Positions 1 through 8,287 of a DNA stretch of 64,000 nt are shown one piece after another (position 1 is the stretch's first letter; each line of letters opens with the position of its first letter). The position numbers and the translations under genes were made by a program. The notes beneath the pieces were generated by a model. The model was not told the DNA's origin, made no database searches, and saw only the letters and a list, made by a program, of their open reading frames with translations. The stretch is from NCBI GenBank assembly GCA_019636235.1, contig JAHBXW010000002.1, positions 310,001 to 374,000 of the forward strand, given 5' to 3'. This DNA comes from Planctomyces sp. Its GTDB lineage: Bacteria; Planctomycetota; Planctomycetia; Planctomycetales; Planctomycetaceae.

Positions 1-459
1 CAGGCCGCGCTCGGCGAGGATGTCCAAGGCCCACAGCGACTCTTCCGTGATCGAGAAGTCCGGCGCCCGGTAGCCGCGAACCGCCTGTCCGGCAATGTCT
101 TCGAGCAGCCCCACCGACCGGTCGAGCTCGTCGCGAAACGCATCCGGACCGATGTGGAACACCGCCTTGTGCGATTGGCCGTGACTGCCGATTTCATGGC
201 CTGCGCCGGCGATCTCCCGAACGACTTCCGGGAACCGTTCGGCCAACCGGCCCAGGATGAAGAACGTGCCCCGCACCTGATGTTCGGCGAACAGCTCGAG
301 CAGCCGGCGCGTGTTCACGACCGACCGCTCGGTGATGGGCAGATCGTGGTCGAGCGTGGACTGCGGCCAGTCCTCGACGTCGACGGAAATCGCGTGGCGG
401 ATCAATTCAGTGCGGATGAGAGGACAGGACGGAAGCTCGCGGCGACGGAGCGAGGTCAA
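1..459 (-). CDS. Polysaccharide deacetylase (NodB domain), C-terminus cut by window edge
   Basis: Probably a metal-dependent deacetylase acting on N-acetylated sugars of the exported polysaccharide. Reading leftwards, the NodB motifs are visible: VDVEDW at residues 26-31 (catalytic Asp), SHGQSH with the metal-binding H-x3-H, and RGYRAPDF. Deacetylases of this type (with a DUF3473 tail in the family) are regular members of exosortase loci. The TTG start at 459 overlaps the stop of the upstream EpsI-like gene (TTGA); a second TTG at 405 would start the protein just ahead of VDVED and cannot be excluded. The C-terminal half lies outside the window. Confidence 0.85.
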   Translation of the reverse strand, partial: MTSLRRRELPSCPLIRTELIRHAISVDVEDWPQSTLDHDLPITERSVVNTRRLLELFAEHQVRGTFFILGRLAERFPEVVREIAGAGHEIGSHGQSHKAVFHIGPDAFRDELDRSVGLLEDIAGQAVRGYRAPDFSITEESLWALDILAERGL

Positions 460-1121
460 TTCGCGGACGTGTCGCGGAGGGCGTCCGGGATTCGCGCCAG
501 GAAATCCTCGACGAACTGCTCGACTTCCGGAAGAATCGTCGGCGGCGCTGCTCCCTCCTTCGCATGTTCCGTGGCAGTCAGAATGTACATCTTGTAGAGA
601 AACGGATAACCCGAGAACTCCATCCGCGGCTGCTTCGGGTTCGTCCACTGCTTGCCGTCCGGACTCCAGGCCCAGAACGTCCGAATCGGCGCCGAGAACT
701 CCGCCGGCGGCAGGAAATCCACCGTCGTGAACTTCGACGTCACTCCGGCGTGCTCGAACTTCGTCGTCTCTTCCTTGGTCAGCATCTTCATGCCGCTGTT
801 CGTAAAGCAGACCGTCGGCGGGTGCAGCGAAATCGGGCCGTGCCGCCCGCACAAGATCGAGATCTGAACCGAATTCCCCGCGGAGTCCCGGTAGTTCCGG
901 GCGAAGTAGCCGGCCGCTCCAGCGCCGTGCAACTGCCCCGGAGAGATCGTCTCCGGCGTGCTGGTCCAGCCCTCGACGACCGTCGGAATCCGGCTCAGCC
1001 GATCGGCCGCTTCGAGGACGACGATCGACGGACCCCAGCGGTCGGCGGAACGGCCATAGACGATCCCGAAGGCGGCGACCGCGACAACGGCGACGACGAC
1101 GGCTGCGATGCGATTGGTCAT
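456..1121 (-). CDS. EpsI-like exosortase-associated protein (DUF3485)
   Basis: A 221-residue protein with one N-terminal membrane segment (about residues 4-22) and a periplasmic domain containing the pattern ILCGRHGP...HPPTVCF (HPPTVC at 100-105), which fits the EpsI/DUF3485 family. EpsI proteins accompany exosortases in exopolysaccharide loci and are often fused to them; their exact biochemical role is not settled. Here the gene is separate and lies downstream of the Wzc-like kinase and exosortase on the same strand, 61 bases after the kinase stop. It overlaps the deacetylase by 4 bases, so the four genes probably form one leftward operon. Confidence 0.8.
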   Translation of the reverse strand: MTNRIAAVVVAVVAVAAFGIVYGRSADRWGPSIVVLEAADRLSRIPTVVEGWTSTPETISPGQLHGAGAAGYFARNYRDSAGNSVQISILCGRHGPISLHPPTVCFTNSGMKMLTKEETTKFEHAGVTSKFTTVDFLPPAEFSAPIRTFWAWSPDGKQWTNPKQPRMEFSGYPFLYKMYILTATEHAKEGAAPPTILPEVEQFVEDFLARIPDALRDTSAN

Positions 1122-1182
1122 GGAACTGCCCGATGAAATGCGAGGGAAATGTCACGCGGCGGCGGCGTCCCGCCCCCGGCCG

Positions 1183-3492
1183 TCAGGACGCCGATGTGGT
1201 GGTCGTCTGGTCCGGCGCCGGCAGCGTCCGCGACCGGTAGCCGTAGGTCGCGTAGTAGTGCGAGTAGCGGTACGACTGCGCCTGCGAGTCCAGGCCGATC
1301 GTCACGACGCCGATGATCGGCGCCCCGACCAGCGACAGCCGCTGGACCGCGGCCGACACCTTCGTCACCCGGCTGACGTCCCGGCGGACGGAGAACATCA
1401 CGCCGTCCACGTGCTGGGCGAGCATCAGCGAGTCCGTCACCGGCAGGATGGGCGCGGAGTCGACGACGATGAAGTCGTAGTCGGCGCGGACCTCGCGGAT
1501 CAGCGACTCGAACTGGTCCAGCGCCAGCCGCTGCAGCGTCTCGTGGTCCATGTGTCCGGCCCGCAACAGGAACAGCCCCGCCTGCGGCGACGCGATGATG
1601 CAGTCCTCCAGCGTGGCGCGTTCGCACAGGACTTCGCAGACGCCCGCCGTGTTCGGCACGTCGAACACCTCGTGGACCGACGGGCGGCGGATGTCGCAGT
1701 CCATCAGCAGCACGCGGCGGCCGCCGCGGGCCAGACTGGACGCCAGGTGGCAGGCCAGCGTCGTCTTGCCCTCGCCCCCCGTGGCGCTGGCGATCATCAC
1801 CGTCTTCAGGCCATCGGTCTTGGCCAGCCGCAGCAGCATCGTGCGGGCGGAATCGATCGACTCCGTCAACACGCTTTGCCAGTAGGCTGTTTTCGGGTTC
1901 CCGGGGGTCGCCCGGCCGGAGGTGATGAACCGCGGCATCAGCGGGATCGTGCCCACGACCCGCATCTTCAGGTTCTGCTCGACGTCCTCCGCCGAGTTGA
2001 TCCGCCGCGACATGACCTCCAGCCACGTGATCAGGGCGATCGCCAGTCCGAAGGCGCCGGCGCCGGACATGCCGGCCAGCTTCATCCGCTTTTCCTGGTC
2101 TGGCACGCGCGGGACTTCCGCCGTCATGTACTTCTCGATCGGCGGCTTGCCGTTTTCGAGCTCGTGTTCGCGGCGGAAGATGTCCTCGTCGAACATCCGC
2201 ACCCGCTCGTCCAGCGCCGAGACCCGCTGCTGCAGCTCGTACTGGTCGTGCATCAACTGGTTGTTGCTCTGGAACTCGATCTTGTTCCGCTCGACTTCGT
2301 CGATGTACCGCTTCTCGTGCATCCGCAGGATGGCCAGCTCGCTTTCCACCTTGGCTTTGGGAGACGTGCCGGGGACGTAGCCGGCGACAAGCTGCTGGCG
2401 GATGAGAGGAATCTGGCGTTCGCGGATTTCCTTCTGCTGTTCCAGCAGCGTCGCCAGCTTCTCGGCGGCGGCGATCCGCGCGGGATGCGTCTCCACCGTC
2501 CGCTGTTCGTACTGCCGCACGAGATGCTGCTGGTTCGCGATGGTCAGCGACAGAGTCCGGTACTCGGGGTCGGTGTTCAGTTGCGAATCGATGAGCGCCT
2601 CGGGGAGTTCGGCGTTGTCGACGGCTTCCTGCGGGGACGCGCCCCCCATCGCCGTCAGCTCGACTTCCTTCTGAATGATCTGCATCTGCAGCGATCCGAG
2701 CTGGTCGCGGAGCCGCGACAGAATTCCGTGTTGATTCTGAATGCGGAGTTCGTTCTGCGCCGTGTTGAACGATTCGATCCGGCGGCTGATCTGCGTGAGC
2801 TGGTTCTTGAGGTCCTCGCGCTCGCGGACGGCGGCGCTGTACACGTCCTTGGCCTTCTGAAGATTCGCGCGCCGGTCGTTCTGGAAGGCATCGATGACTT
2901 CGACCTCGAACGCTTCGATGACGGCGTTCACGATTCGCGACAGGTCGGCTGGATGTTCGCCCGACAGCGAAATGCGGATGTTCTCGGGGCCGGCCGTGCG
3001 GACCTCGAGCTTGTTCTGCAGCCACAGGTCCTTGAATTCCTTGTCCCGCAGCGTCGGGCAATCGGCGATGTTCGGCTCGCGGAGCGCCTTGGTTATCACG
3101 AACGGCTCGCGGACCCGCTGCATCATCACCTGCTTAAAGGTCCCCATGTCGACCGGAGCCCGCTTGGGGTCCCACAGGTTCTCGCCGCGAGACAACTGCA
3201 GTCGCAGGTCGCCATGCGCGGTGTACGGCGTGGGCACCAGGTACCAGGCCGCGGCGAACGCCGCCGCTCCCAGCAACAGGCCCACACTGAGCGCCAGCAT
3301 CCAGCACCGACGCAGCGCGGAAAACAGGATCCGCAACTGGTTCTGGTCCCCCTGGTCGTCGACGCGGGCCTGGACGGGGCCGGGCAGCGCCGGGGCGGCG
3401 GAGACATCGGATCGCAGTCCATCGGCGACTTTGAGTTCGCCGGGCTGCCATCCGTTCGGTTCGGAATGATCGCCGTTCGTATGCATTGTCAT
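1183..3492 (-). CDS. Polysaccharide co-polymerase / BY-kinase (Wzc-like), left copy
   Basis: Inner-membrane chain-length regulator with a cytoplasmic tyrosine autokinase, 769 residues. The order is a short cytoplasmic tail, a first membrane segment (about 64-86), a Wzz domain and long periplasmic coiled coil (about 90-460), a second membrane segment (about 470-490), then the kinase. Kinase motifs seen: Walker A ASATGGEGKTT (about 565-577), A' VLLMDCDIRRP and Walker B DFIVVDSAPILP. The C-terminus has the expected tyrosine cluster, YRYSHYYATYGYRSR. It lies between the exosortase and the EpsI-like gene and is a paralogue of the kinase at 49089-51302. It should drive export through the Wza-type protein at 6418-7530. 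Confidence 0.93.
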   Translation of the reverse strand: MTMHTNGDHSEPNGWQPGELKVADGLRSDVSAAPALPGPVQARVDDQGDQNQLRILFSALRRCWMLALSVGLLLGAAAFAAAWYLVPTPYTAHGDLRLQLSRGENLWDPKRAPVDMGTFKQVMMQRVREPFVITKALREPNIADCPTLRDKEFKDLWLQNKLEVRTAGPENIRISLSGEHPADLSRIVNAVIEAFEVEVIDAFQNDRRANLQKAKDVYSAAVREREDLKNQLTQISRRIESFNTAQNELRIQNQHGILSRLRDQLGSLQMQIIQKEVELTAMGGASPQEAVDNAELPEALIDSQLNTDPEYRTLSLTIANQQHLVRQYEQRTVETHPARIAAAEKLATLLEQQKEIRERQIPLIRQQLVAGYVPGTSPKAKVESELAILRMHEKRYIDEVERNKIEFQSNNQLMHDQYELQQRVSALDERVRMFDEDIFRREHELENGKPPIEKYMTAEVPRVPDQEKRMKLAGMSGAGAFGLAIALITWLEVMSRRINSAEDVEQNLKMRVVGTIPLMPRFITSGRATPGNPKTAYWQSVLTESIDSARTMLLRLAKTDGLKTVMIASATGGEGKTTLACHLASSLARGGRRVLLMDCDIRRPSVHEVFDVPNTAGVCEVLCERATLEDCIIASPQAGLFLLRAGHMDHETLQRLALDQFESLIREVRADYDFIVVDSAPILPVTDSLMLAQHVDGVMFSVRRDVSRVTKVSAAVQRLSLVGAPIIGVVTIGLDSQAQSYRYSHYYATYGYRSRTLPAPDQTTTTSAS

Positions 3493-3530
3493 CCGTTCAA
3501 GTCAGGACGCAGAGGCCCGCCAGTCGCTGA

Positions 3531-4607
3531 TCACTTCGCCGCAGGCGCCGCCTGAGCGGCTGCGGCCGCCGCCGGAGACAGGCCGGCAGCCATCGGCCGG
3601 TCTTCTTCGACGATGATCAACTGGTCCAGAAACCAAACTTCCAGCAGCAACAGCGCCAGGCCCAATGGCATCATCATCCAGCCGGCGAGGTCGTGAAACG
3701 CGAGGTCGGCCAGGTGATCCCAGCCGAAGGAATGCAGTGTGCCGGTCAGCGTGATCCGGAAGATGTTCGAAATCAGCGCCACCGGGATCGCGCCCAACAG
3801 GATCAGGCCCCGCTGCCACCACGGACGCTCCAGCAGGTAGGCAGTCGCCGTCGACAGGGCGAAGAACACCATCAGCATCCGCAGGCCGCTGCACGCCTCG
3901 ACGACGCCGATCCGTTTTTCATCGACGACGATCACATTGCCTTCCGCGTACGCGGGCAGCCCGAACGTCTGCATCAGGTAGGTGCTGACGTTCGTCCCGA
4001 ACTGCCGCAGAGGATCTCGCAACGCGGTCTCCAGCGTGTACGGCAGCGGAACCATGAACACCAGAAACGCGACCGCGGGAAGCGTCCACAGGAACAGCTT
4101 TCGGCCGCCCACCAGCAGCATGCAGCCGGCCAGCATCGGCAACAGCGCCAGCCGCTCGAACCATTCCATGTACCACTTCGTGGCGACCACCTGGAACACG
4201 CCTCCTGCCAGGATCAGCCCCAGCCCCAGCCAGGAAGGGGACAGCTCGCGGATGCCGCTCCAGTCCACGACCACCGCGGCCGCGCCGAACACGCCCACAA
4301 GCGCCGCCACGCCGCCCAGCCATTCGTGCTCAAGAGTCGGGCCGTACATCGCCACGCCCAGTCCGGCGACGATCATGCTTAGTCCGACTTTCGTCAGCGT
4401 CCCGCCCGATTCTGGAACCCGGCGAGACCACAACAGGGCCAGGGCCAGGAGCGGGACGATCCAGCCGTGGGAATAGTCCGGGCTGCGTTCCCACTGGTCG
4501 GCCATGCCCCTCAGGAGGGGCCAGAACGACCAGATGACGGCCAGTCCGACGAGGGCGAGCGCGGCCAACGGCGCACGCGGAAACGGTCGAGTCTGCTCAT
4601 CGCTCAT
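3531..4607 (-). CDS. Exosortase (left copy)
   Basis: Polytopic membrane transpeptidase-like enzyme thought to process PEP-CTERM proteins, 358 residues from ATG 4607. The three exosortase catalytic residues are in place: Cys239 in ACSGLRML, Arg284 in NIFRIT and His305 in FHDLAGW. Eight or more hydrophobic segments precede and surround them. The reading frame stays open to 5042, but the extension is unlike a membrane protein and overlaps a hairpin-rich leader, so ATG 4607 (MSDEQTRPF) is chosen. It heads the leftward operon with Wzc, EpsI and deacetylase. Unlike the right-hand exosortase it has no fused EpsI domain. Confidence 0.9.
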   Translation of the reverse strand: MSDEQTRPFPRAPLAALALVGLAVIWSFWPLLRGMADQWERSPDYSHGWIVPLLALALLWSRRVPESGGTLTKVGLSMIVAGLGVAMYGPTLEHEWLGGVAALVGVFGAAAVVVDWSGIRELSPSWLGLGLILAGGVFQVVATKWYMEWFERLALLPMLAGCMLLVGGRKLFLWTLPAVAFLVFMVPLPYTLETALRDPLRQFGTNVSTYLMQTFGLPAYAEGNVIVVDEKRIGVVEACSGLRMLMVFFALSTATAYLLERPWWQRGLILLGAIPVALISNIFRITLTGTLHSFGWDHLADLAFHDLAGWMMMPLGLALLLLEVWFLDQLIIVEEDRPMAAGLSPAAAAAAQAAPAAK

Positions 4608-5227
4608 GAGTGGCGATCCGAATGCGATCAAACGCAGCAGGCGATGATCGAAGCCCAGATTTTCCGTGCGTTTAAGACAACCGAGAGCCGCGGGGAAGAA
4701 CGTTCCGTCGGCGCAATGCTTCGCCCCGTCGGTTATGCAGACTGCAAAACCAACGTCCCCAATCCGACCCCAGGAAGCAGCCGCATGGCGAATCCTCAAG
4801 GGGAGTCGCTGCCGACTCCCGAACGGCTCTCGCCATGAGAGCCTCACTGCTTCGGGCGGACTCGCGGGATATCCCTCCCGCACATCGCTCCCTAGGGAAA
4901 ACCCCTCGGGGCGTGCCGCCGTGTGCTTACAGTTACGAATGCCTCCGAGCAAAGTCAATCGACCCGGTCGGAAATGGGCAACCGGGGAAGACTCCCCGGC
5001 CGAATCGTCCGAGAATTCCGAGCTGTCGACAATCAACGACACCCGCCAAACCTTATCGAGCAGGCCGCAGAGATCAGGCCAGCGCGGAGGTGATCGTCAG
5101 GTTTACCGGTGCGGGAGGCGGCGCAAGCCCGGGCAACTTTGCGGTGCGAGGGCGGGCGCGCCCAGCAGTCTCAGCGAGCCGAGGACATCGGAATCCGGCC
5201 CCGGCCGAGGTCAAACAGGGGGCGAGA
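4608..5227. other. Non-coding leader region with tandem hairpins
   Basis: 620 bases without a convincing gene. It holds a run of inverted repeats: GGGAGTCG/CGACTCCC at 4801-4820 (8 bp, 4-base loop), GGCTCTC/GAGAGCC at 4825-4843 (7 bp, 5-base loop), GCGGGA/TCCCGC at 4864-4881, and CCCC/GGGG near 4901-4912. They lie roughly 200-300 bases upstream of the exosortase ATG, so a transcript from here could carry a structured 5' leader. No family match was recognised. Confidence 0.4.
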
Positions 5228-5443
5228 TCAATACACCGCCGTGTCGTCGCAGGCCGTATTGCCGATCGTCGGATCCGCGTCGAGCAATGCGGTCAGCCGC
5301 CGCACCTCGCGCGCCAGCAGACGGCAGCGAGTCGCCCAGCGGCGCGTTTTGGCGTCCAGTTCGCCGGCGCGAAGCTTCTTCAGCGTCTCTTCGATCGCTG
5401 CGAGTTCGCGTTCCGAGATCATCAGCCCCTCGTTGGATTTCAT
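5228..5443 (-). CDS. Small charged hypothetical protein, related to the divergent 140-aa protein
   Basis: A 71-residue protein from ATG 5443 (MKSNEGLMISEREL), rich in Arg, Glu and Leu and predicted to be mostly helical. No family recognised. Its C-terminal part, with REVRRLTALLD and the ending CDDTAVY, resembles the end of the neighbouring divergent protein at 5760-6182 (SVRRLKALW and VDDTTIV). The pair probably arose by duplication. Upstream in-frame codons to 5701 are Arg-rich and look non-coding, so the internal ATG was preferred; a start at MISEREL is also possible. Confidence 0.55.
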   Translation of the reverse strand: MKSNEGLMISERELAAIEETLKKLRAGELDAKTRRWATRCRLLAREVRRLTALLDADPTIGNTACDDTAVY

Positions 5444-5687
5444 CGCGAGACGTCCACAGATTTGGCGGTTCAAAAGTGTGCATTCTCCGGAGACGACATG
5501 CAACCGCCGCCCGGAGGGAATTTCGCGGCGGGCCGGTCGCGAAGTGAGAGACGGACGTACAGCGATTGACTGGAACGGACGGCGGCAAGCGGACGGTCGC
5601 GGCGCCCTGCGGCGGCGAATGCGCGGCGGCAGCCGTGAATCGGAATCGAAAATGCGAAATGTTCCGCCGATTTCCGATTGAGAACGT

Positions 5688-5716
5688 TTGACGAATGTCA
5701 AGGAATGAACAAGAAT
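5688..5716 (+). promoter_or_regulatory. Candidate sigma-70-type promoter for the 140-aa zinc-ribbon-like gene
   Basis: TTGACG at 5688-5693 and AAGAAT at 5711-5716 are separated by 17 bases, in an AT-richer stretch of the divergent gap. This places a start near 5723, about 37 bases before the ATG at 5760. The rest of the gap (5444-5759) shows no gene. Confidence 0.4.
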
Positions 5717-5759
5717 TCATCAGATTGGGGGCCTTCAGAGCGGGGGACGGGAGAATCGG

Positions 5760-6182
5760 ATGCGATGTCCGCAATGCCACGGGCGCAATCTCCGAATCGG
5801 CGTCGTCCTGACGGGATCGATGACGTGTCGGTTCGGCGTTGACCACCCGGTCGAAGTTCTCGAAGCGACCGAGTTTGATTCTTTCTGGAATCCTGAGGGC
5901 GATTGCGAGTGCCTGTCCTGCTCCTGGACAGGAATCGTCGCCGATGCCGCGGAAACGGAAGCGGACCTCGAGCACATCGCGGCGTATGACCTGCAGGAAC
6001 TGCGGGCGCTGGAGAATGACGTCGCCTCCGGAGACTGCCCGGACGAGCTTGTCCAGCACGTGCGTCGGCTGATCGAATCCGTGCGCCGCCTGAAGGCGCT
6101 GTGGGAAGTCGCTCAGCGGGCCCGCCGCAAAGGTTCCGGCAGAAACGGCCGGATGAGCGTCGACGACACGACGATTGTCTGA
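5760..6182 (+). CDS. Hypothetical protein with N-terminal zinc-ribbon-like cysteines
   Basis: 140 residues. The N-terminus MRCPQCHGRNLRIG and the later CECLSC give two Cys pairs (about residues 3-6 and 46-51) that could bind zinc; FWNPEGDCECLSC resembles small Zn-ribbon proteins. The second half is helical and charged and ends VDDTTIV. That half resembles the small protein encoded divergently at 5228-5443. Function unknown. A GGGAG stretch lies a few bases ahead of the ATG, and a candidate promoter sits at 5688-5716. It is flanked by the two halves of the left export module, so a regulatory role is possible but unproven. Confidence 0.65.
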   Translation: MRCPQCHGRNLRIGVVLTGSMTCRFGVDHPVEVLEATEFDSFWNPEGDCECLSCSWTGIVADAAETEADLEHIAAYDLQELRALENDVASGDCPDELVQHVRRLIESVRRLKALWEVAQRARRKGSGRNGRMSVDDTTIV

Positions 6183-6417
6183 ATCGGCGTTGCCGATCCG
6201 CGAGGATGCCGATCCCAACGGCGGCCAGCGGTCTTGACGGCAGTCAGTTGCTTCGCAGTCGGTCACTTTGCACCCCGCGCCCGTCGTTCTGCGCCGCTTT
6301 GCCTGTCCCGTGCTGATTTCCCGTCGAGGCGGACCGCCTCCACATCCGATCCATAGGAAAGCGGAGGGTGTGGCCTGTTGACCGCTACCGATGGACGAGC
6401 ATGAGGCGGGTCCGGGT

Positions 6418-7530
6418 ATGCAAGTGACGCGGAACTTCCTGAAACGTCGCACGCGCGTTGGCGCGGCACGCCTCGGCGTGCTCGCCATGCTCGCCTGGTG
6501 CGGTTGCTCGCTGCACACTGCGGATGTGCAGATGGTCGACATCGGCCATGCCCCGGTCCCGCGCGAGCTGGACAAGATGACGCTCCCCGAATACCGGGTC
6601 GAGCCGCCGGACATCCTGCTGATCCAGGCCGTCCAGAACATTCGCCCCATCGAAAAACCGCTGCGCTCCGGCGACGAACTCCTGATCCGGCTCCAGAACG
6701 GACTGCCGCTGGAGGTCGACGCCGAGCCGAATTCGCTCGACTACCAGGCCCAGCTGCAGGCCGAAATGCAGTTCAAGTTCGTCAATGGCGCTTTCTACGT
6801 CGGCCCCGACGGCGCGATCGACCTCGGCCCGGCCTATGGCCGCGTCAGCGTCGCCGGCAGAACGCTCGACGAAGCCCGCACTGTGATTGAGGACTACCTC
6901 AAGGATCAGATCGGACTGCTCAACCCGGTCATCTCGGTGCAGTTCGCGTCGCTCGCAGGACGCCAGCCGATCGACGGCCAACACCTCGTCCGGCCGGACG
7001 GCACGCTCGGCCTGGGCATCTACGGCAACGTCTTCGTCGCCGGTTTGACGCTCGACGAAGTCCAGCAGGCCATCGAAATCCACCTTGCCCAGTACATGGA
7101 TGAACCGGAGATCTCGGTCGACGTCCTCGCGTACAACAGCAAGGTGATCTATATTATCATGGACGGCGGCGGGTTCGGAGAGACGGTCGTCCGGGTGCCC
7201 TACACGGGGAATGAAACCGTGCTGGACGCCATGGCCCAGGTGAATGGACTCTCGCAGGTCTCTTCGAAGAAGGTGTGGATCGCCCGTCCCGCCCCCGCGA
7301 ACGTTCATCGCACGCAGATTCTCGACGTCCACTGGTCCGCCATCACCGCGGAAGGCATCACGACGACGAACTACCAGTTGATGCCGGGCGACCGGATCTA
7401 CGTGCAGGCCGACAAGCTGATCGCGACGGACAACTTCCTGTCGAAGGTCTTCGCGCCTGTGGAACGCGTCTTCGGGATCATCCTGCTCGGTCGCATCACG
7501 CAACGCGGCGGAACCAACAACAACAACTGA
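6418..7530 (+). CDS. Polysaccharide export outer-membrane lipoprotein (Wza/OPX family), left copy
   Basis: Outer-membrane pore component for exopolysaccharide. 370 residues from ATG 6418, with an Arg-rich signal peptide and a lipobox (LAWC, Cys28, or the next Cys30). Two Poly_export-type repeats follow: VGPDGAIDLGPAYG... with AGRTLDEA, and VRPDGTLGLGIYGN... with AGLTLDEV. An SLBB-like stretch comes next (IYIIMDGGGFGETVVRVP), and a Gly-Asp-rich C-terminus ends in GTNNNN. A start nine codons upstream at 6391 is possible but puts extra acidic residues before the signal peptide. Partner of the Wzc-like kinase at 1183-3492 and paralogue of the export protein at 52268-53638. Confidence 0.9.
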   Translation: MQVTRNFLKRRTRVGAARLGVLAMLAWCGCSLHTADVQMVDIGHAPVPRELDKMTLPEYRVEPPDILLIQAVQNIRPIEKPLRSGDELLIRLQNGLPLEVDAEPNSLDYQAQLQAEMQFKFVNGAFYVGPDGAIDLGPAYGRVSVAGRTLDEARTVIEDYLKDQIGLLNPVISVQFASLAGRQPIDGQHLVRPDGTLGLGIYGNVFVAGLTLDEVQQAIEIHLAQYMDEPEISVDVLAYNSKVIYIIMDGGGFGETVVRVPYTGNETVLDAMAQVNGLSQVSSKKVWIARPAPANVHRTQILDVHWSAITAEGITTTNYQLMPGDRIYVQADKLIATDNFLSKVFAPVERVFGIILLGRITQRGGTNNNN

Positions 7531-7564
7531 TGGCGACGCCCGCGTTTGACGGCGGAGGAGCAGC

Positions 7565-8140
7565 ATGAACAGGCAGTCACTCAGCAAACTCATGCCGGCG
7601 ATCCGGCGGACGGCCCTGTCCGCCGCGGGGTGGCTGGCCGTCGTTCAGGCGGGAACGGCGTTCGCGCAGGGGCCGATTCCCGCGCAGCGCGATATTTCCC
7701 GGCCCACGACCAGTCCGTACCTGAACCTCCTCAACCAGGGAAACAACTCCGGCCTGAACTACTTCACGCAGGTTCGGCCCCAGCAGCAGTTCCGGTCTTA
7801 TGGTCGGAACATGCAGCGGGAACTGGACAGCCTGAGAAGCCAGATGGGAGCCTCCACGATGATGGACCCCGGCGGCCAGCAGGCCCTGACCGCCACCGGC
7901 CATCCGACCATGTTTCTCAGCACCGGCGGCTATTTCGGCGGCGGCGGAGGCGGGTTCGGCGGGGGCGGCGGAATGGGAATGGGTACCGGCGGCGGACTCG
8001 GCGGCGGCATGCGAAACCGCAGCGGCATGGGCGGCGGCGGCAATAACACGCAGTTTGGCGGAGGAACCGGCAACGGCGGCGGACTCGGCGGCCCCGGCGT
8101 GGGCGGCACGAGCGTCGGCAGCGGCCTCGGCCGGTACTGA
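7565..8140 (+). CDS. Secreted Gly/Met-rich hypothetical protein
   Basis: 191 residues, with a GGAGGAG ribosome site just before the ATG. An N-terminal signal peptide ends near AGTAFAQ. The first mature part is polar (Gln/Asn-rich, LNLLNQGNNSGLNYF). From about residue 120 the protein is almost pure glycine with Met, Phe and Asn, in runs such as GGGGGGFGGGGGMGMG. No family recognised. It follows the export lipoprotein by 35 bases and is probably cotranscribed. The Gly/Met-rich segment is echoed inside the second export protein (52268-53638), which suggests a shared structural role at the envelope. Confidence 0.7.
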   Translation: MNRQSLSKLMPAIRRTALSAAGWLAVVQAGTAFAQGPIPAQRDISRPTTSPYLNLLNQGNNSGLNYFTQVRPQQQFRSYGRNMQRELDSLRSQMGASTMMDPGGQQALTATGHPTMFLSTGGYFGGGGGGFGGGGGMGMGTGGGLGGGMRNRSGMGGGGNNTQFGGGTGNGGGLGGPGVGGTSVGSGLGRY

Positions 8141-8287
8141 CGGCGGACTGGCCGGAGCGCGTCACCACGACGTGGCGGCGATGCGATCAGTGGTTGAAGG
8201 ATGCACACCGCACGGCGCGAGTGGGGACACAGTCGCCGCCGTGCGAGGCGGATAGCCAGGCGCAATGAGCGCTGCAGGGAGGCAGTC

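Noticed and set aside
1108-3555. An 815-codon open frame on the plus strand
   Set aside because: Antisense to the Wzc-like kinase gene, whose product has full family motifs; the plus translation is Arg/Leu/Val repeats without a domain.
4608-5042. Upstream in-frame extension of the left exosortase
   Set aside because: The added residues are not hydrophobic or family-like, and the region holds inverted repeats; ATG 4607 gives a normal exosortase start.
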